From Serinus canaria (taxonomy: Eukaryota; Chordata; Aves; Passeriformes; Fringillidae), in contig NC_066313.1 of the NCBI RefSeq assembly GCF_022539315.1, positions 23,721,059 through 23,785,058 on the forward strand: DNA of 64,000 bases. The letters are read 5' to 3'. Position 1 is the stretch's first letter, and every line of letters begins with the position of its first letter. This document shows, piece after piece, positions 50,301 to 61,906 of this stretch. The notes beneath the pieces are model-generated. The model was not told where the DNA came from. It was given only the letters and a program-made list of their open reading frames with translations, and made no database searches. A program made the translations under genes and the position numbers.

Positions 50301-53300
50301 ATCTCTGGAGATTTTGTTCAACACATTGCCTTTCTCTTGGAACTAACACTCACTGCTGAGCCTCTGAGCCTCCAAGCTGTCTATGGGTAGCAAGTTTGGC
50401 CACCCTCTGCATCTTTCTATGGAATTTTTCAGAGAACTGGGAAGAGCTGGAGCCACTTTGTTCAATGCTCCATCACAGTCACTTACCTATTAGTTTTCCT
50501 CAAGCTGGTGCCTGGGATGAAGGGCAGAAGAGAAAGCAGCAGTGCTGGGAGATGAATGCTTGATCTTCATCTTCCTCCAGCCCTGCAAGTGGGACAAGGG
50601 ACCACAGCACATCTGGGGCACTCCAGAGACAGCTTTAGCTTTGCAGAACAAGGCAAGCACCAGACTTTTCCAGACTACTGGAAATCATCTGGGGATACAG
50701 TGAGCAATACTGACCACAACAGCATTTTTTCTCTCTCTGCCCACAGCATGGAGAGGTGATCCGTCTTTGCCCACGTCAGTGGCAGAGCTAGAATCAGGAT
50801 TTGGTATGGAAGAGGACTCAAAGCAGACTGGAGCATGCTTTGCTGATGTCCCGACTTTGCCCACACCTTGTTATGCTGCCTTCACATCAGCCCCAGAAAT
50901 TGTGCAGCTCTCTAAGCTGGAGGGTGATTTAAAATGCCAGTACAGAGGAAGCAGTGGCAAGTCATGGATGGGGGGCAGAGTGTTGCAGATGGTCTCAATG
51001 CAGCTTACAGCACCCAGGCCCACTGCTTGAGCAGCCCTGACTCTCAACCTTGTGCATTTGCAGCCTCCTCAGGTGTGCAGCAGTTGGACTCTGCCTTCAG
51101 CCAAGTAACTGAACCACTTCCAGCAGATAGCCAGGCTCTCCTCAGCACTGCTTCAGCACTGTAATTAATTCACAAGCCTTTCCCTTTCCCCTCCTTGTGC
51201 CAGGTCAGCAAATTCACTGTTACGCCAGTTACTAAAACTGTATCTCACCTTCTTTGGCAATTTATCAGTTTTATTGGCATGAATGTGTCTTCCCTGGCCA
51301 GCCAGTAAGTAAAGGTATGGCAGAACAAACAACTGAAGTGTGTGCAGGACAGACAGTGAAAAGCTTGCATGATTCATGGGGCAAGAGGGTGCCAGGGTGA
51401 GCTGAGCCCGTGCACAAGGTGGGGAAGAAAGCACACCTGAGCAGAAAGAGAAGTCACCTGTATCCAGAGAGGCTGTGACACTGCTCCTCTGGAATTAGGG
51501 GTGGGCAGGACTGCTGTTGCTTGTGGTCACAGCCACGTGGTGGTTCACAGGAACCCAGGGCAAGCCATGCAGCCCAGGGCTGGTTTAAGCCAGCCTCTGC
51601 AATACCTCTCAAAGCACACATTTTTGCAGCAAGATTTTTCTGGTTCCTGGGATGCTGCAGGAAGCCTACTGTGAAACACAGCAAAAGCATCCAGGTTGCC
51701 TGTGAGTTATCAGGCACAAGTAGCCCTCCTCTATGATGGAAAACAAGTTGCTGAAATAAAGATATCAGCTCTCCAGCTGTGTAACCAGGGGTCCTTACTG
51801 TGAAGGCACATGTATACCAGCCTTCTCCACTGTCAAAACACTCCTCAGATTTCACTGTCATCTCAAAGCTGAATATATTTACCCTCCAGGTATTGTCTGC
51901 ATTGTATTTTAATAATCTGCCCACCTGGTATTATTTTCTATCTCAAATCTGTAGCTCTTCAGCAGTGCTGCAATTTAACTCCAGCTGAAGGCTGCTTGGG
52001 TTTGGATGACAACATTTTCTCCATTAGTATCTGCCAGACACCAAGCTGAAGCTCATCAAATGATAAATGATCACAACCACCTTCTGCTTTACAAGATTTA
52101 TATAGACCATGATGCAGAGGAGAAATAAGCTGTTTGGCCATCATAGCTCCACTGTGGGCAAATGTTGATCCCCAGTCATGACATGACCACCAGTCAGGGA
52201 TGCCCACTGGCCCCAAAAGGTTCCTAATGACAGCTGTGGCACCAGCATACATATCCACTGTGATATTACTCCTATCTCTTCCCTCTCAGGAGAAAGTGAA
52301 AACCAATACCAGATGCTGTTTTTCTGTCAGTATAGTAAAAAGGAAAAGAGAGATGGTCACCACATGGTGTATCACATCCCCATGGCATCCAGGCTATAAT
52401 AAAAGAGGACTTCATCCTACCTTGTTACACCAAAGACAGTCTGAAATCTGGTGAAAATACAAGAGACAGACCCCTCCAACAACAAATATAAACTTAAATG
52501 GGAGGAGATGCTAGGGAAAACTTCTTCCTGGACTTTGTGGTAGACCAGCAGAAACTTCAAAGTATTTGGGTTCCTTTTGCAAAATAAAGCAAACTCTAAA
52601 CTACTATGATTCCAGAAAGCCAAGGCTCCTGAAAACTCACATTTAAACTAGCTTTTCTGTGCAGGACTCATATTTTATTTGGCCAGCATCTCCTTGAATT
52701 GTACAACATGATATTTTACATACTCAGCAATACCAGTCAAAATCTGTAGCATCTCCTTGCTGAGAGAAAAGCAGAGGAAAAAAATAATGAATCATTGCAT
52801 TGAAGTAATTCTGATCTGGCCTGGGGATATATTATGACGAGGTTTCACTCTCTGGTATGCTTCCAGAGGTTTCCATTTCCTTGCTGTCACTTCCTTTCAC
52901 ATAAGCCTTGTCTGCATTGTGTTCCCAGCTGTCAAGCTCTCTGGAGATGCCAGGAGACTGACAGCCGCTTGCACAAGTGCACTGTCCTACAACACAGCTC
53001 TCCACCCTGGCCCCACAGTCCCTGCCAGGGCTGCCACCTCCTCCAGCACGACACCAGCCACCAACCTGCTCCCTGCAAGAAGGACCCAGGCAAGGAGCTG
53101 CCTCATCTCCTGGCAGAGAGCAGGTGAAAAGAAGAACTGTCTCTGTGCACAGCTCTGTTCCCTGGTGTGCAGACTCAGTCCAGGGTTGCTCCCTGCTGGC
53201 AGACACATCCTCAGCACTGTGTGGCCACCCTGAGCAGCCTCACCAAAGCAGGCTCCCTGAGTTAAAAAGGGATTGCACACAGAGGGGAAAGGCTACTCTC

Positions 53301-54865
53301 ATTCTGTACCCACACTGTCCCACAAGGTCTTGTGGGTTTGGAAATGCCTTCAAGGAAACATCTTTACCTTTGCCTGGGCAAGAAGTCCAGGCTTTTTCAG
53401 GGTTCCAGGATCCTTTGCTCTTTAGGCAATCACCTGCCTTCTCTCACAGACACAGGATGACAATGACATGATGACAATCAAGCAGCTTTTTACTAGACTA
53501 TGTCAGACAAGGAAGACAAGACCCAGTAACAGGACCCAGCTCCATGCCAGTAGATTGAGAGGTTCATTGAGCATTGCTGGAGCCAGGACCAGCAGCTCAA
53601 TTGCATCTCCTGAAGCAAATTAGGACCAGGCAGTACCAGAAGTGGGCCATAACACAGAGATGGAGTCTCCCAGCACACCAGCCTAGCTGCAAGTCAGCAA
53701 ACGTTTTGGTGTGTAGCAAGTGTGTATTGGCTGTGAAACAGCTGATACAAGTCTGCCTGAGAGAAAGATCTGTTTCTCAAGACACCAGGTCTCAAAATTT
53801 GGTTGTCAATGTCAACATAATGCTACAGACTCTGATTTTCTACATGCTGTCATAGACCATAGCTGTTCAGAGTTGCCTGCCTGTGGGGAGGAGGAGGTAA
53901 AGGATCAGTCCTGCAGTTGCCATTGGTTGCCATTATCTGATTATTCAGTCAGTGCCTGCCAGTGGCAGGATTCTCCTCTCTAGAGCTGTTTGGAAATTTT
54001 CCAGGCTGAAAGCTTCTACGTCTTAGTTGGTGCTGTTACCTCCCCAGAAAGACAAGGATGCACCCCTTTGTTGGTGGTTCCTGAGGTGACAGCAGCTGAC
54101 AGACCCTAACAGAGAAGGTGAATTTAACAGCTGAAAGAAACTGGCTATTATTCTGTCAGGTAAAATGTCTACATGGATGCTGAAACAGCTTGACTGCTCT
54201 CCTGTCAGTCTTGTTAGGAGCTCATTTTATTATGCTCAGTTATTGAAAGGCTGAGTTCATTTTGGGACCTCTTAATTATAATGCTGCCTGCTTTGGAAAT
54301 AAAACCTGCAGCGTTGTCTGCAAGCAGTCACAGAGCAGAGAATTATACAAGGCAAGCTAAAAAAAAGATGTTGGAGGCAAACCTTCAGTGTAAAGGTCTC
54401 CAATTTATGGCAAGGCAGGTTACTGCAGGGGCAGTGGAGCCGAGTCACTCTGTGTTAGGATGATGAAGATGGGGAGCAGCTGCCCCAGGTAAGAACCATG
54501 GTAGAGCACGGGCACTCTGTCAGCTTTTGCCATGCTAGTACCTGGTGTCACAGCCTTTGGGCAGCTGGTGTGAAAAACAGGAACACAGTTAGGGGATCAT
54601 CCTGCAGGTTTGGAGAGAAAGGCAGGGAGGAGCAGGAGAACAGATCAGGTACAAGGTGAGGAATTTCTGGGCATTACAGATAGCATGGGTAGCTGCAAAC
54701 TTGGTAAACACATTATTGTGGAGATCATTGAGGTGAGATGCTTGCAATGGGAACCCATTCTCAGCAACATTTCCAACTACAGGTGCTCTAATGCTTCCAA
54801 GAGCCCAGACAGGGTTTGCAAACCCCTCATAAGGAAACTCAAATCTTTCACAGCCAAGATAAGGG
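44316..54865. other. Intron 1 segment, mostly featureless
   Basis: No gene or transposon is recognised over about 10.5 kb. Points worth noting: a second CAG|GTAAGG donor at about 48419 (minus), preceded by Pro-rich sequence; a pair of near-identical 13-mers GTTATGTAATCAC (47281) and GTCATGTAATCAC (47339); and an Ig-like F-strand motif in a minus-strand frame near 51800-51920 (see findings). Confidence 0.4.
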
Positions 54866-54915
54866 TTGGGTGGCAGAGACCAGTCCCTACAATGTGACTG
54901 GTCTCTGCCACCCAA
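54866..54915. repeat. Perfect hairpin: 20-bp arms, 10-nt loop
   Basis: The arm TTGGGTGGCAGAGACCAGTC (54866-54885) is the exact reverse complement of 54896-54915, around the loop CCTACAATGT. No mismatch occurs. On the minus strand it begins 31 nt inside the intron that would follow the donor at 54945. The perfection implies recent origin, selection or a template-switch event. Confidence 0.95.
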
Positions 54916-54945
54916 ACAGACAGGTCTGCCAATTTTAGGCCTTAC

Positions 54946-55030
54946 CTGAAAGGCAGAGCACAAGCCCAACAGCATGATGGGCACACTGATTCGCTGTACC
55001 AAGCACTGCATACAAAATCAATACAGGCAT
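54946..55030 (-). CDS. Candidate alternative IGSF11 leader exon (tentative)
   Basis: On the minus strand an ATG in a good context (ACCATGC) opens 28 codons starting MPVLILYAVLG and ending HHAVGLVLCLS plus a final G. A consensus donor, TTTCAG|GTAAGG, follows. The exon ends in phase 1, exactly what the 1887-2050 exon requires, so the leader would continue directly into LVCPLEVS. The hydrophobic run AVGLVLCLSGLVC would act as a signal-peptide core. Against it: the length and sequence do not match the mammalian leaders I remember, the open frame continues upstream through other ATGs, and one candidate in three fits phase by chance. A similar mini-exon ending at 29868 competes with it. Transcript data are needed to accept it. 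Confidence 0.2.
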
Positions 55031-56496
55031 GGTCTGAGGCTTTTCTATCTCCAAACAATTCAGCACCACTAGGGCTCCCCCCATTTCACTGAGGACAGCT
55101 GCTCTAAGCAGAGTCTGGGGGCGTTGGGTGCTGCTAATGTCCTCCAAATCCTTCCCAGACCTTATCACAGAGACATGAGGACTGACACCCCACTGCATTT
55201 TGACAGCAGACAGATTTTACACTGACAGTGTGGGGTAAAGTGTTACTGGAAAATGTAACATTTGCAACATGTCTCCACTGAAAATCACAAGTGCAAGTGC
55301 TGTTTGTTTCCTCCTAGTTATATATATTTGTAAAGAACAAAAAAGATGTGGAGAAAGGAACAAAGCATGCATGGACTCAGGCAGTCCAGCCCTTGCTGTT
55401 ACAGGATAGTTTACTACTAGAGGGTCTCTCTTCCAGCATTTTTCTGTCTGTATAAATGCATTCCAAAAAATTGTATCCTTACCATTGTCACTCATTACCA
55501 AAAAATGTAATTAGGAGTTCTCTTGATATTCTACCTACATTTCTTTCCCTGAGCTGTATTACATCCCTCCTACTTGTATACCTCCTGCTACCCTTCTGAT
55601 CAGCTCCTCTACCTCAAGTTCACACCCTTCAAATTACAGGAAGACAGTTAGGTTTCCCCCTTAATCACCAATTTTCCATTATAAACACAATCAGTTGCTT
55701 TAATCTTTCTTCATACCTGGGCTCCCCTCCAGCACCCTAATCGTCGCTGTTATTCTTTGAACTCCTTCTAGCTTGCCTGCCTCTGTGCCAATGAGATGTG
55801 TGCAGCTGAGCGCCGAGGTGCGGGTGGGATCTGACCAAAGCTGCATGCTAATTTCACCATTAGGAAGATTAGGTGTCTCTGGCAGGACGCGGGTGTTCCT
55901 CCATTCACACATCTCATTGCTCCTGGCGGGGCTGTCCTCCAGCCGGCTGCGGTTTCCTACTCCCACTATCATTTGTTGGTTTTATTTAACCAAGGGATTA
56001 AAAGCTTCCAGGGCGGTAATTACAATGATCGTTCGAGTGGCATGTCCTTCGGCACGGGAAGTGCCCGCGGGGATGGGTCAGCCAGCGCTCCCATACACCC
56101 AGCCTCTGCAAGGGGATCCCCACCCACGGCCAGCTGAATCCAAGTGCCAGGGCACATGGCCTGAATGCCGTGGCCACAGGCAGAAGAACCCCGGGGGAGT
56201 GTGGAGGGACTTGGTGCCCTTTGAAACTTGGGGCCCCGCAAAGGGAGGCTGCCTGAGCATAAGTCCGATAGCACTATCCACAAACACAGCCTGAATCTAG
56301 GGCAGGAGAGGCAGCTAGCGATGCTCTGAAGTGGCAACTGCAATCTTTTACTGTCAAGGAAATGTAGCATAAAAGCCACCCACACGTGGCTGTAAAGTCA
56401 CATTAGCTCTAGCATCCTGAGCCAGAATGAAAAGAGTTTCTGGTGATACATGATTACAGTATGGAACAATAGCCTGTCAGCCTGAACCACTGAGCA
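55031..56496. other. Intron 1 segment with a moderately GC-rich patch
   Basis: The patch at 55780-56260 is richer in CpG than its surroundings (GAGCGCCGAGGTGCGGG, GTGCCCGCGGGGATGGG) and encloses AT-rich homeodomain-like words (GGTAATTACAATGATCG). It may be a conserved regulatory element. A 173-codon plus-strand frame across it has no recognisable domain. Confidence 0.35.
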
Positions 56497-56534
56497 CAGG
56501 CTGGGAAGTGTCCCACAGGCTGGGAAGTGTCCCA
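56497..56534. repeat. Perfect 19-bp tandem duplication
   Basis: The unit CAGGCTGGGAAGTGTCCCA occurs twice without mismatch (56497-56515 and 56516-56534). This is a small, recent-looking slippage duplication in noncoding sequence. Confidence 0.95.
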
Positions 56535-57773
56535 CAAAAGTCACCTGGACAGAAACACAGGGATGTAATATTTTCAATTTGTTAGCTTTCTGCATGTGTT
56601 CCAGGAACAAATTTCCATAAACAGAGGTAGTAAGTCTTGCCTGGTTTGAGACACAGACCTGAAAAGCCCTCCATGCAAGGAACAGGCAGTATTAATAATA
56701 TATTAGACTTCTCTTCAATACCGTTCTCATAGCTGAGACCATACGTGATCCTGCACAAGCTTCATCATCTCTCATCTCTGTGCCTTGGGGGCTTCAGAGT
56801 AATTTCAAACTTTGAAAGTCTTCCCCTCCACTTGCTCCAGTTTCTGTTGTTCCTCGAGAGCCGTCTGAATTTCACAACATCACCTGAGCAGCAGATAAGC
56901 AAAAATTGCCTCAGCCGTAGAGGAGAAATCTAGGTTAATTATGTTGATAACTTAACCCCCAGGCTAATCTCTAGTCCATTAAGGTAAGCAGATGGTCAGC
57001 TCACTGCAGGGAAGAGGAAGGGAGGACAGAGTAGCATCTCTCATTCACAACATGCAGGATCAGACGTGTCCCCGAGAGGATGGGCATTCCCAGCCGGCTC
57101 CCTTCCCCCACAGAGAGGTTTTGTTTGTGCCATAGCTGGCAGGGCCATGCGGAAAGGGGAGCACAGAACCACAAGCAGGAAAACAAAAAGCCCACACAAG
57201 GTGAGAGTTTTTGTGATTCCAGTGAGCAGTGCACTGGCATAGGTTGAAAGCAGGGAGGGATAGGGAATGGGAAGCACTTAAAGATGGGTCTTGCAAGCTG
57301 ACATACTAGAAATGGGGTGGTGAAACAAAATATCTGTAAAAAATACAGGTCAGAGACAATGTCATTGCAAGAATGGAGGAGACACATCTGCAAAGGAGTC
57401 TCCTGACCAAAGTAGACACTGAAAGCCCTCCCAGGAGCACTGCTGCATGGGCTGTGTCCCTCCCAAGGTGACAGGGAGGGAGGACCTTGTGGTCAGTGCT
57501 ATGAATAGGTGTCCCAACTTCTGTCCTCAATTCTTTCAGTAATGAATGGATCTAGCAGCAGCGAGGCATTTTGTCTCAGTTTCTCCATCTATAAAAAAAT
57601 TCCTCCTACACCTTGCAGGGAGATTTTGTAAAGCTTAAATGCCTGTACAGTGTTTTTCATCCCTTGGATGAAAAGGAACTGTGACATCTCACATCTCTCT
57701 TAGCAGTCAGCCCATTTCTTCAGCAGAGAGACAGGAGCGCCAGTAGCTGTTCTGCCTGCTTAAAAGCTCCCTG
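56535..57773. other. Intron 1 segment with no recognised feature
   Basis: No gene, RNA or transposon is recognised. Minus-strand frames of 78-130 codons near 57000-57390 show no known motif. Confidence 0.45.
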
Positions 57774-57824
57774 CCTTCCATTGAAATTGCAGAAGAATCA
57801 ACCTTCCATTGAAACAGCAGAAGA
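57774..57824. repeat. 23-bp direct repeat, two copies at 28-bp spacing
   Basis: 57774-57796 and 57802-57824 share 21 of 23 bases, beginning CCTTCCATTGAAA. The two differences (TT versus CA) turn the second copy into AAACAGCA, which is complementary to TGCTGTTT in the adjoining hairpin arm. The repeat abuts and slightly overlaps the hairpin that begins at 57823. Confidence 0.9.
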
Positions 57825-57882
57825 TTTGCTGTTTATATGGAGGAGAACAATTATTTGTTCTCCTCCATATAAACAGCAAATC
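57823..57882. repeat. Perfect hairpin: 28-bp arms, 4-nt loop
   Basis: The left arm 57823-57850 (starting GATTTGCTGTTTATATGG) is the exact reverse complement of the right arm 57855-57882, around the loop TTAT. No mismatch occurs in 28 bp. It is the longest inverted repeat I see in the window. A transcript from either strand would fold into a perfect stem. The neighbouring direct repeat points to a local rearrangement rather than a transposon. Confidence 0.96.
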
Positions 57883-60800
57883 CCAGGAGGAGAATAGATG
57901 ATAGGTTTGTGTGCAAACAACTGCAGTGTATAGAAGGGACTCTCCAAATCAGCAATTCTGGGGATCATTCCTCAGGGCAAACCCACCCCTTCTGAACTTA
58001 ATCCTCCAACCAGTGTAGCAAGTGATTTCCCAAACACTGACACTCTGCCGGCCATCTGCTGGGACAGCAAAGGTGTCCACAGCATGAGAACATTCAACCT
58101 TGCAGAGAAACAGAAACTGGGATCTGCAGCCTAACTGCTCTTTTTAAAGGTGCAGTTCAAGACAAACAGTCATGCTGCAATGATGCACTGTGATATTTGG
58201 GATTCCTGGTTGAGCCACAGCACAACTGTCAAGTTGCTAAGCTGATGTACAACATGTACATTAAACAATTACATCCGAAGGTGATGGGACCAGCTGGTGC
58301 ACATTAGAGCCATTTTATTCATTTAGGGGACAGCCTGAGTAGCCTTCCCTTAAACACACACTTGGTGGGCTCCAGGTGAGCTGCACTTCAGGAAAAGGGG
58401 AGGGTTATAAGCAGAAGTTGGCACCTGCAACACCACAGGTATATTTACCCAGAGTATTGCAGGCAGAATCACTTGAAGAAGGAGCAGTGCTTTGGATTCA
58501 GCCAGGATGAAGCTGCACAGCTGTGGTTGGCATGCTGAGATGCAATGAGCATGAGCCTATACCCAGTCCTGCACTGAAGCAATCTCATGGCTTTCAGACC
58601 AGCACTGGCTTTCATCCACAGGCTCAGATAGAAGAAGGTCAAGTGAACTTACTTCTGCCTGCAGTATCTCATGTAGGCATTGTCCCCATCACCTCCCTGT
58701 GAGCCTGTAAATCCCCTGCTTCTCATCTTTCCTTTCCCCTCTCTGTTCCCTTTCCATAGTGCAGGTTCTTTTGGGAGGCAGGGACATATGACACTAAGTG
58801 GCAACTCAGCACCATTTACACAGGCACACACAGAGCAGTGGTTCACAAAAGGAACTGCTGCTTCCCTGAGGAAACTGCACACAGCTTCACTTTCCAGCAG
58901 CACCCTCCAGGCAGTCATCCTCTCTGCACTGCACCTCACAGAGCAGCAACAAAAGTGCAGCTTCTGTCAGAAAAATAATTGCTACCAAAGGACCCCTTTC
59001 TCACTGCTGAGATGTGCTGCCTCTGTGTGCACCCTGCTTTGTTCACCCAGATGCATTTTAATGGCTCCCTATTCCTTCTGGTACTGCATAACCAACTAAG
59101 CTGTTCCTCTTCTGGTTCAAATTTCAACGTTAATAAAACACATTCTAAAATAATGCCTATAACCAGCTGCACCAGCCTTTTATACAATACTGTTGGCTTA
59201 TGACTGGCATGAGGAACCAGGCATCTCCCTGGGTGCTCCAACTGGGACAGCTCACTGCCTCCTTCCCCACCATCCCAGCCAGCACACTGACTTCTCCACG
59301 CTGAGGGACCCTGGGCATGTGCTGTGCCCCTTGGCATGTCAGCACTTCTGTAGGTAGGCAGATGTCTGAGATACCCTCAGTGACACTGACAGGTGCTTAA
59401 ACCACAGGTTCCTAAATACTCTTCCAGATACAAGATACAACTGGGAAACCTCAAGAAAAAGCTAGCAGCACTCACTCTGCTAAAACTGGCAGTATCAACA
59501 GTGGGGTAGGAGCAGGAAAGCTGCCTTATTGTGTTCCAGAGTCCTGGATGCATTTGTGGCACACAGGCACTAAGCCTGCTCCAGTGTCTGGGTGACACCA
59601 GCAGCATCACTCCATACTGAGCCTTACCACCCCATTTTGTGTCCCCTGTTGAAAGAATGCCTTTGGTGCTGAAAGAAGAGGCAAAATATTTTAAGATTCA
59701 AGGAGGCATCTGACAATGCAACACTGATAACATGGATGTTAGAAACAGTACATGGAAAGGAAGGGTTTTGTCTCACTCCTCAAAATATGTGGGCTTGTAA
59801 AAACACAGAGGAAAGATCAATTTCTCCTGTGATTCCAGAAAGACTGATAATGAGCAACTGCAGGACTCAGAACTTCTTCCACATGTGCACCACTGTCAAG
59901 CATGTTATTTAGCAAAGGCCAGATGAGAGGAGAAATTAGCAGTTGTGTTCCTCTCCCAGCACTTGTCCTGCTAAATCATGAGTGCTATCCCCTCTACCCC
60001 TGCACATGGCATGGGAAAATATCAAGACACAAAGCATAAATCTAGCTCTACCATTCCAGGATGCTTCAAGATGGGCAGGTGTGATCCTGAAGGCCCTGAG
60101 GGGGAGGGAAGATACACCACGTTTCAGCAAGGCTTTCCTCTCCTCAATCACTTGAAGGAGGAACCCTGCTTTGGATTCAGCCCAGCACTGCATAGTGATA
60201 ATTTCTAATCCAGCAGCTGAAAGATTACAGAAAGTTGAAGAAGACAGATGGTGTGGCAAAGATGGAGAAGTCCTGATTGCTTGGCTACAGCCTGTCCTTG
60301 CCGAGGCTAGGTGCAGGATTTCAGAAAGCTCCAGCCACTGTGTAAGCCACCACTTGCCTAGAGCCAGCCAGCCCCAACATACCACTGAGTTGCTGGCTCA
60401 GTGTGGGAGCAGCAGAGGCTGCTGGCAGGAAGGATTGCAGATGGCCTGCAAGGAAGAGGGATCCCTCCTCTGCACAGCCTCACAGGGTTTTTGGTTTGGG
60501 ACCAGACAGGGAATAAAGACATTTTACGTCCATCCAGCACTTCACAGAGGCACAAGCACAACCCCCACCAATTCACACACTGCCTCCTTTCACTACTAGC
60601 AACAGTCACCCTTCCCAGTTTCATCTGCTCAAAAAGGAGGTGCTCAAATTTTGTAGCAAGTCAACATCAGTGCCTGGGACAAAGTGATGAGGGCTGCCTT
60701 GGCTCCCTGCAGCTGGCTCTGCTCTCCCCTCTGCAAAGAGCACCCACACCCGCCTCGCTCTGCCCTGCTGAGGCACAGTGGTGGCACAGAGAAAGCTCAT

Positions 60801-61855
60801 GTGCCAACCAACACCAGTCTTGTTCCCAGCAGGGCTGCAGGAGAAGGATTCTTAGGTCTTTGGATTTTTGTTTTTGTGGGTTGGCAATAGTCTGAGGCCT
60901 AAGTGAAAATTAATGTATGGATGGGGGTTTTTTTACACCTGCTCTTTTAGTTATTTTTAAGACACATTAGGAACATTAGATGTCAGCTTCTTAATTTTTG
61001 CCAAAGACATCTCCAGTGTCACATCACAATCACCAGAATAGAAGCTTGAGCAAGGAAACTGAAAGAAACATTGAAAACTCACCTTATGCTTTATGTGAAT
61101 ACTTAATTAAACCAGTTGCCTGACAAATGCTATGCAAAATAGCTCCTTTCCTGAAAGCCAGTGCAATTTTCAGACAAGGATGAAGAAACTTAATGATACG
61201 CTTTTTCCGTTTTCCAGGAACACTCCAGGAAAACCTAGGAGACAGCTTCCTGATATTTCTCATGTGAGTAACAAGTAGAGAAAAAAAACAAATATACTCC
61301 AGGAGATTTCAGGCACCCACAGATAGTGGCACAGGCATCAGCAGCACTGCAGTAACCTCCACAAACCAGCAATGGATCAATGAAACATGCAGAAGTCTGA
61401 CAAAAGAAACTCCTCTGCTCCTGATGGCAGCATCTATTTCTTTTTATGGGACACCTTTTAAACAAGGCAAAGCAAATAAACCTGAGTCATGGCATCCAGT
61501 TCTGCTCTTGGATCTCTGCAGGCTGCATGAACCTTGGCAAAACCTCTCTTATTCCTAACTCCTAGTCTTGCCTCCTTCCAAACAAGGATCTCAGGGACAC
61601 TTTGGATGCCAAAAGAGGAAAATTCATTTTGACAGATCCAGGAGGAATAAGTGGCACTCCCAGATTTGCACTGGCATAGCCAGGGCACAAGTCCTCTTTC
61701 CTGCCCACTGAGTGAAGATGCCAGTCACATCCGGGACAAGGGTGACACAGGCTTCTTGCACAACTCCAACCATCACAAACTGAACATGCACCCACGCCCT
61801 TGATTTAATAAATAAAACATTAGAAAGCCCACACAGAGCTCCCTGCCCCAGTTCC
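57883..61855. other. Intron 1 segment with no recognised feature
   Basis: Mixed sequence. Frames up to 164 codons (60401-60895, plus) have no recognisable domain. No repeat family or RNA gene is seen. Confidence 0.45.
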
Positions 61856-61906
61856 AAAAAAATCAAAACAAAACAAAAAACCAACAACCAAACAACAACC
61901 CAAAAC
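61856..61906. repeat. C/A low-complexity tract
   Basis: Runs of A are broken by single C or CC (CAAAACAAAACAAAAAACC and similar). It is the same composition class as 11372-11401 and the complement of the GT-rich tract at 15.3 kb. Confidence 0.88.

Noticed and set aside
52977..53471. 164-codon plus-strand frame with overlapping long frames on both strands
   Set aside because: Several mutually overlapping frames in C-rich sequence indicate low stop-codon density, not coding.
55773..56294. 173-codon plus-strand frame
   Set aside because: No motif, and it overlaps a GC-enriched patch. No splice or promoter support.
60401..60895. 164-codon plus-strand frame
   Set aside because: No recognisable domain, and the frame contains no pattern shared with known proteins.
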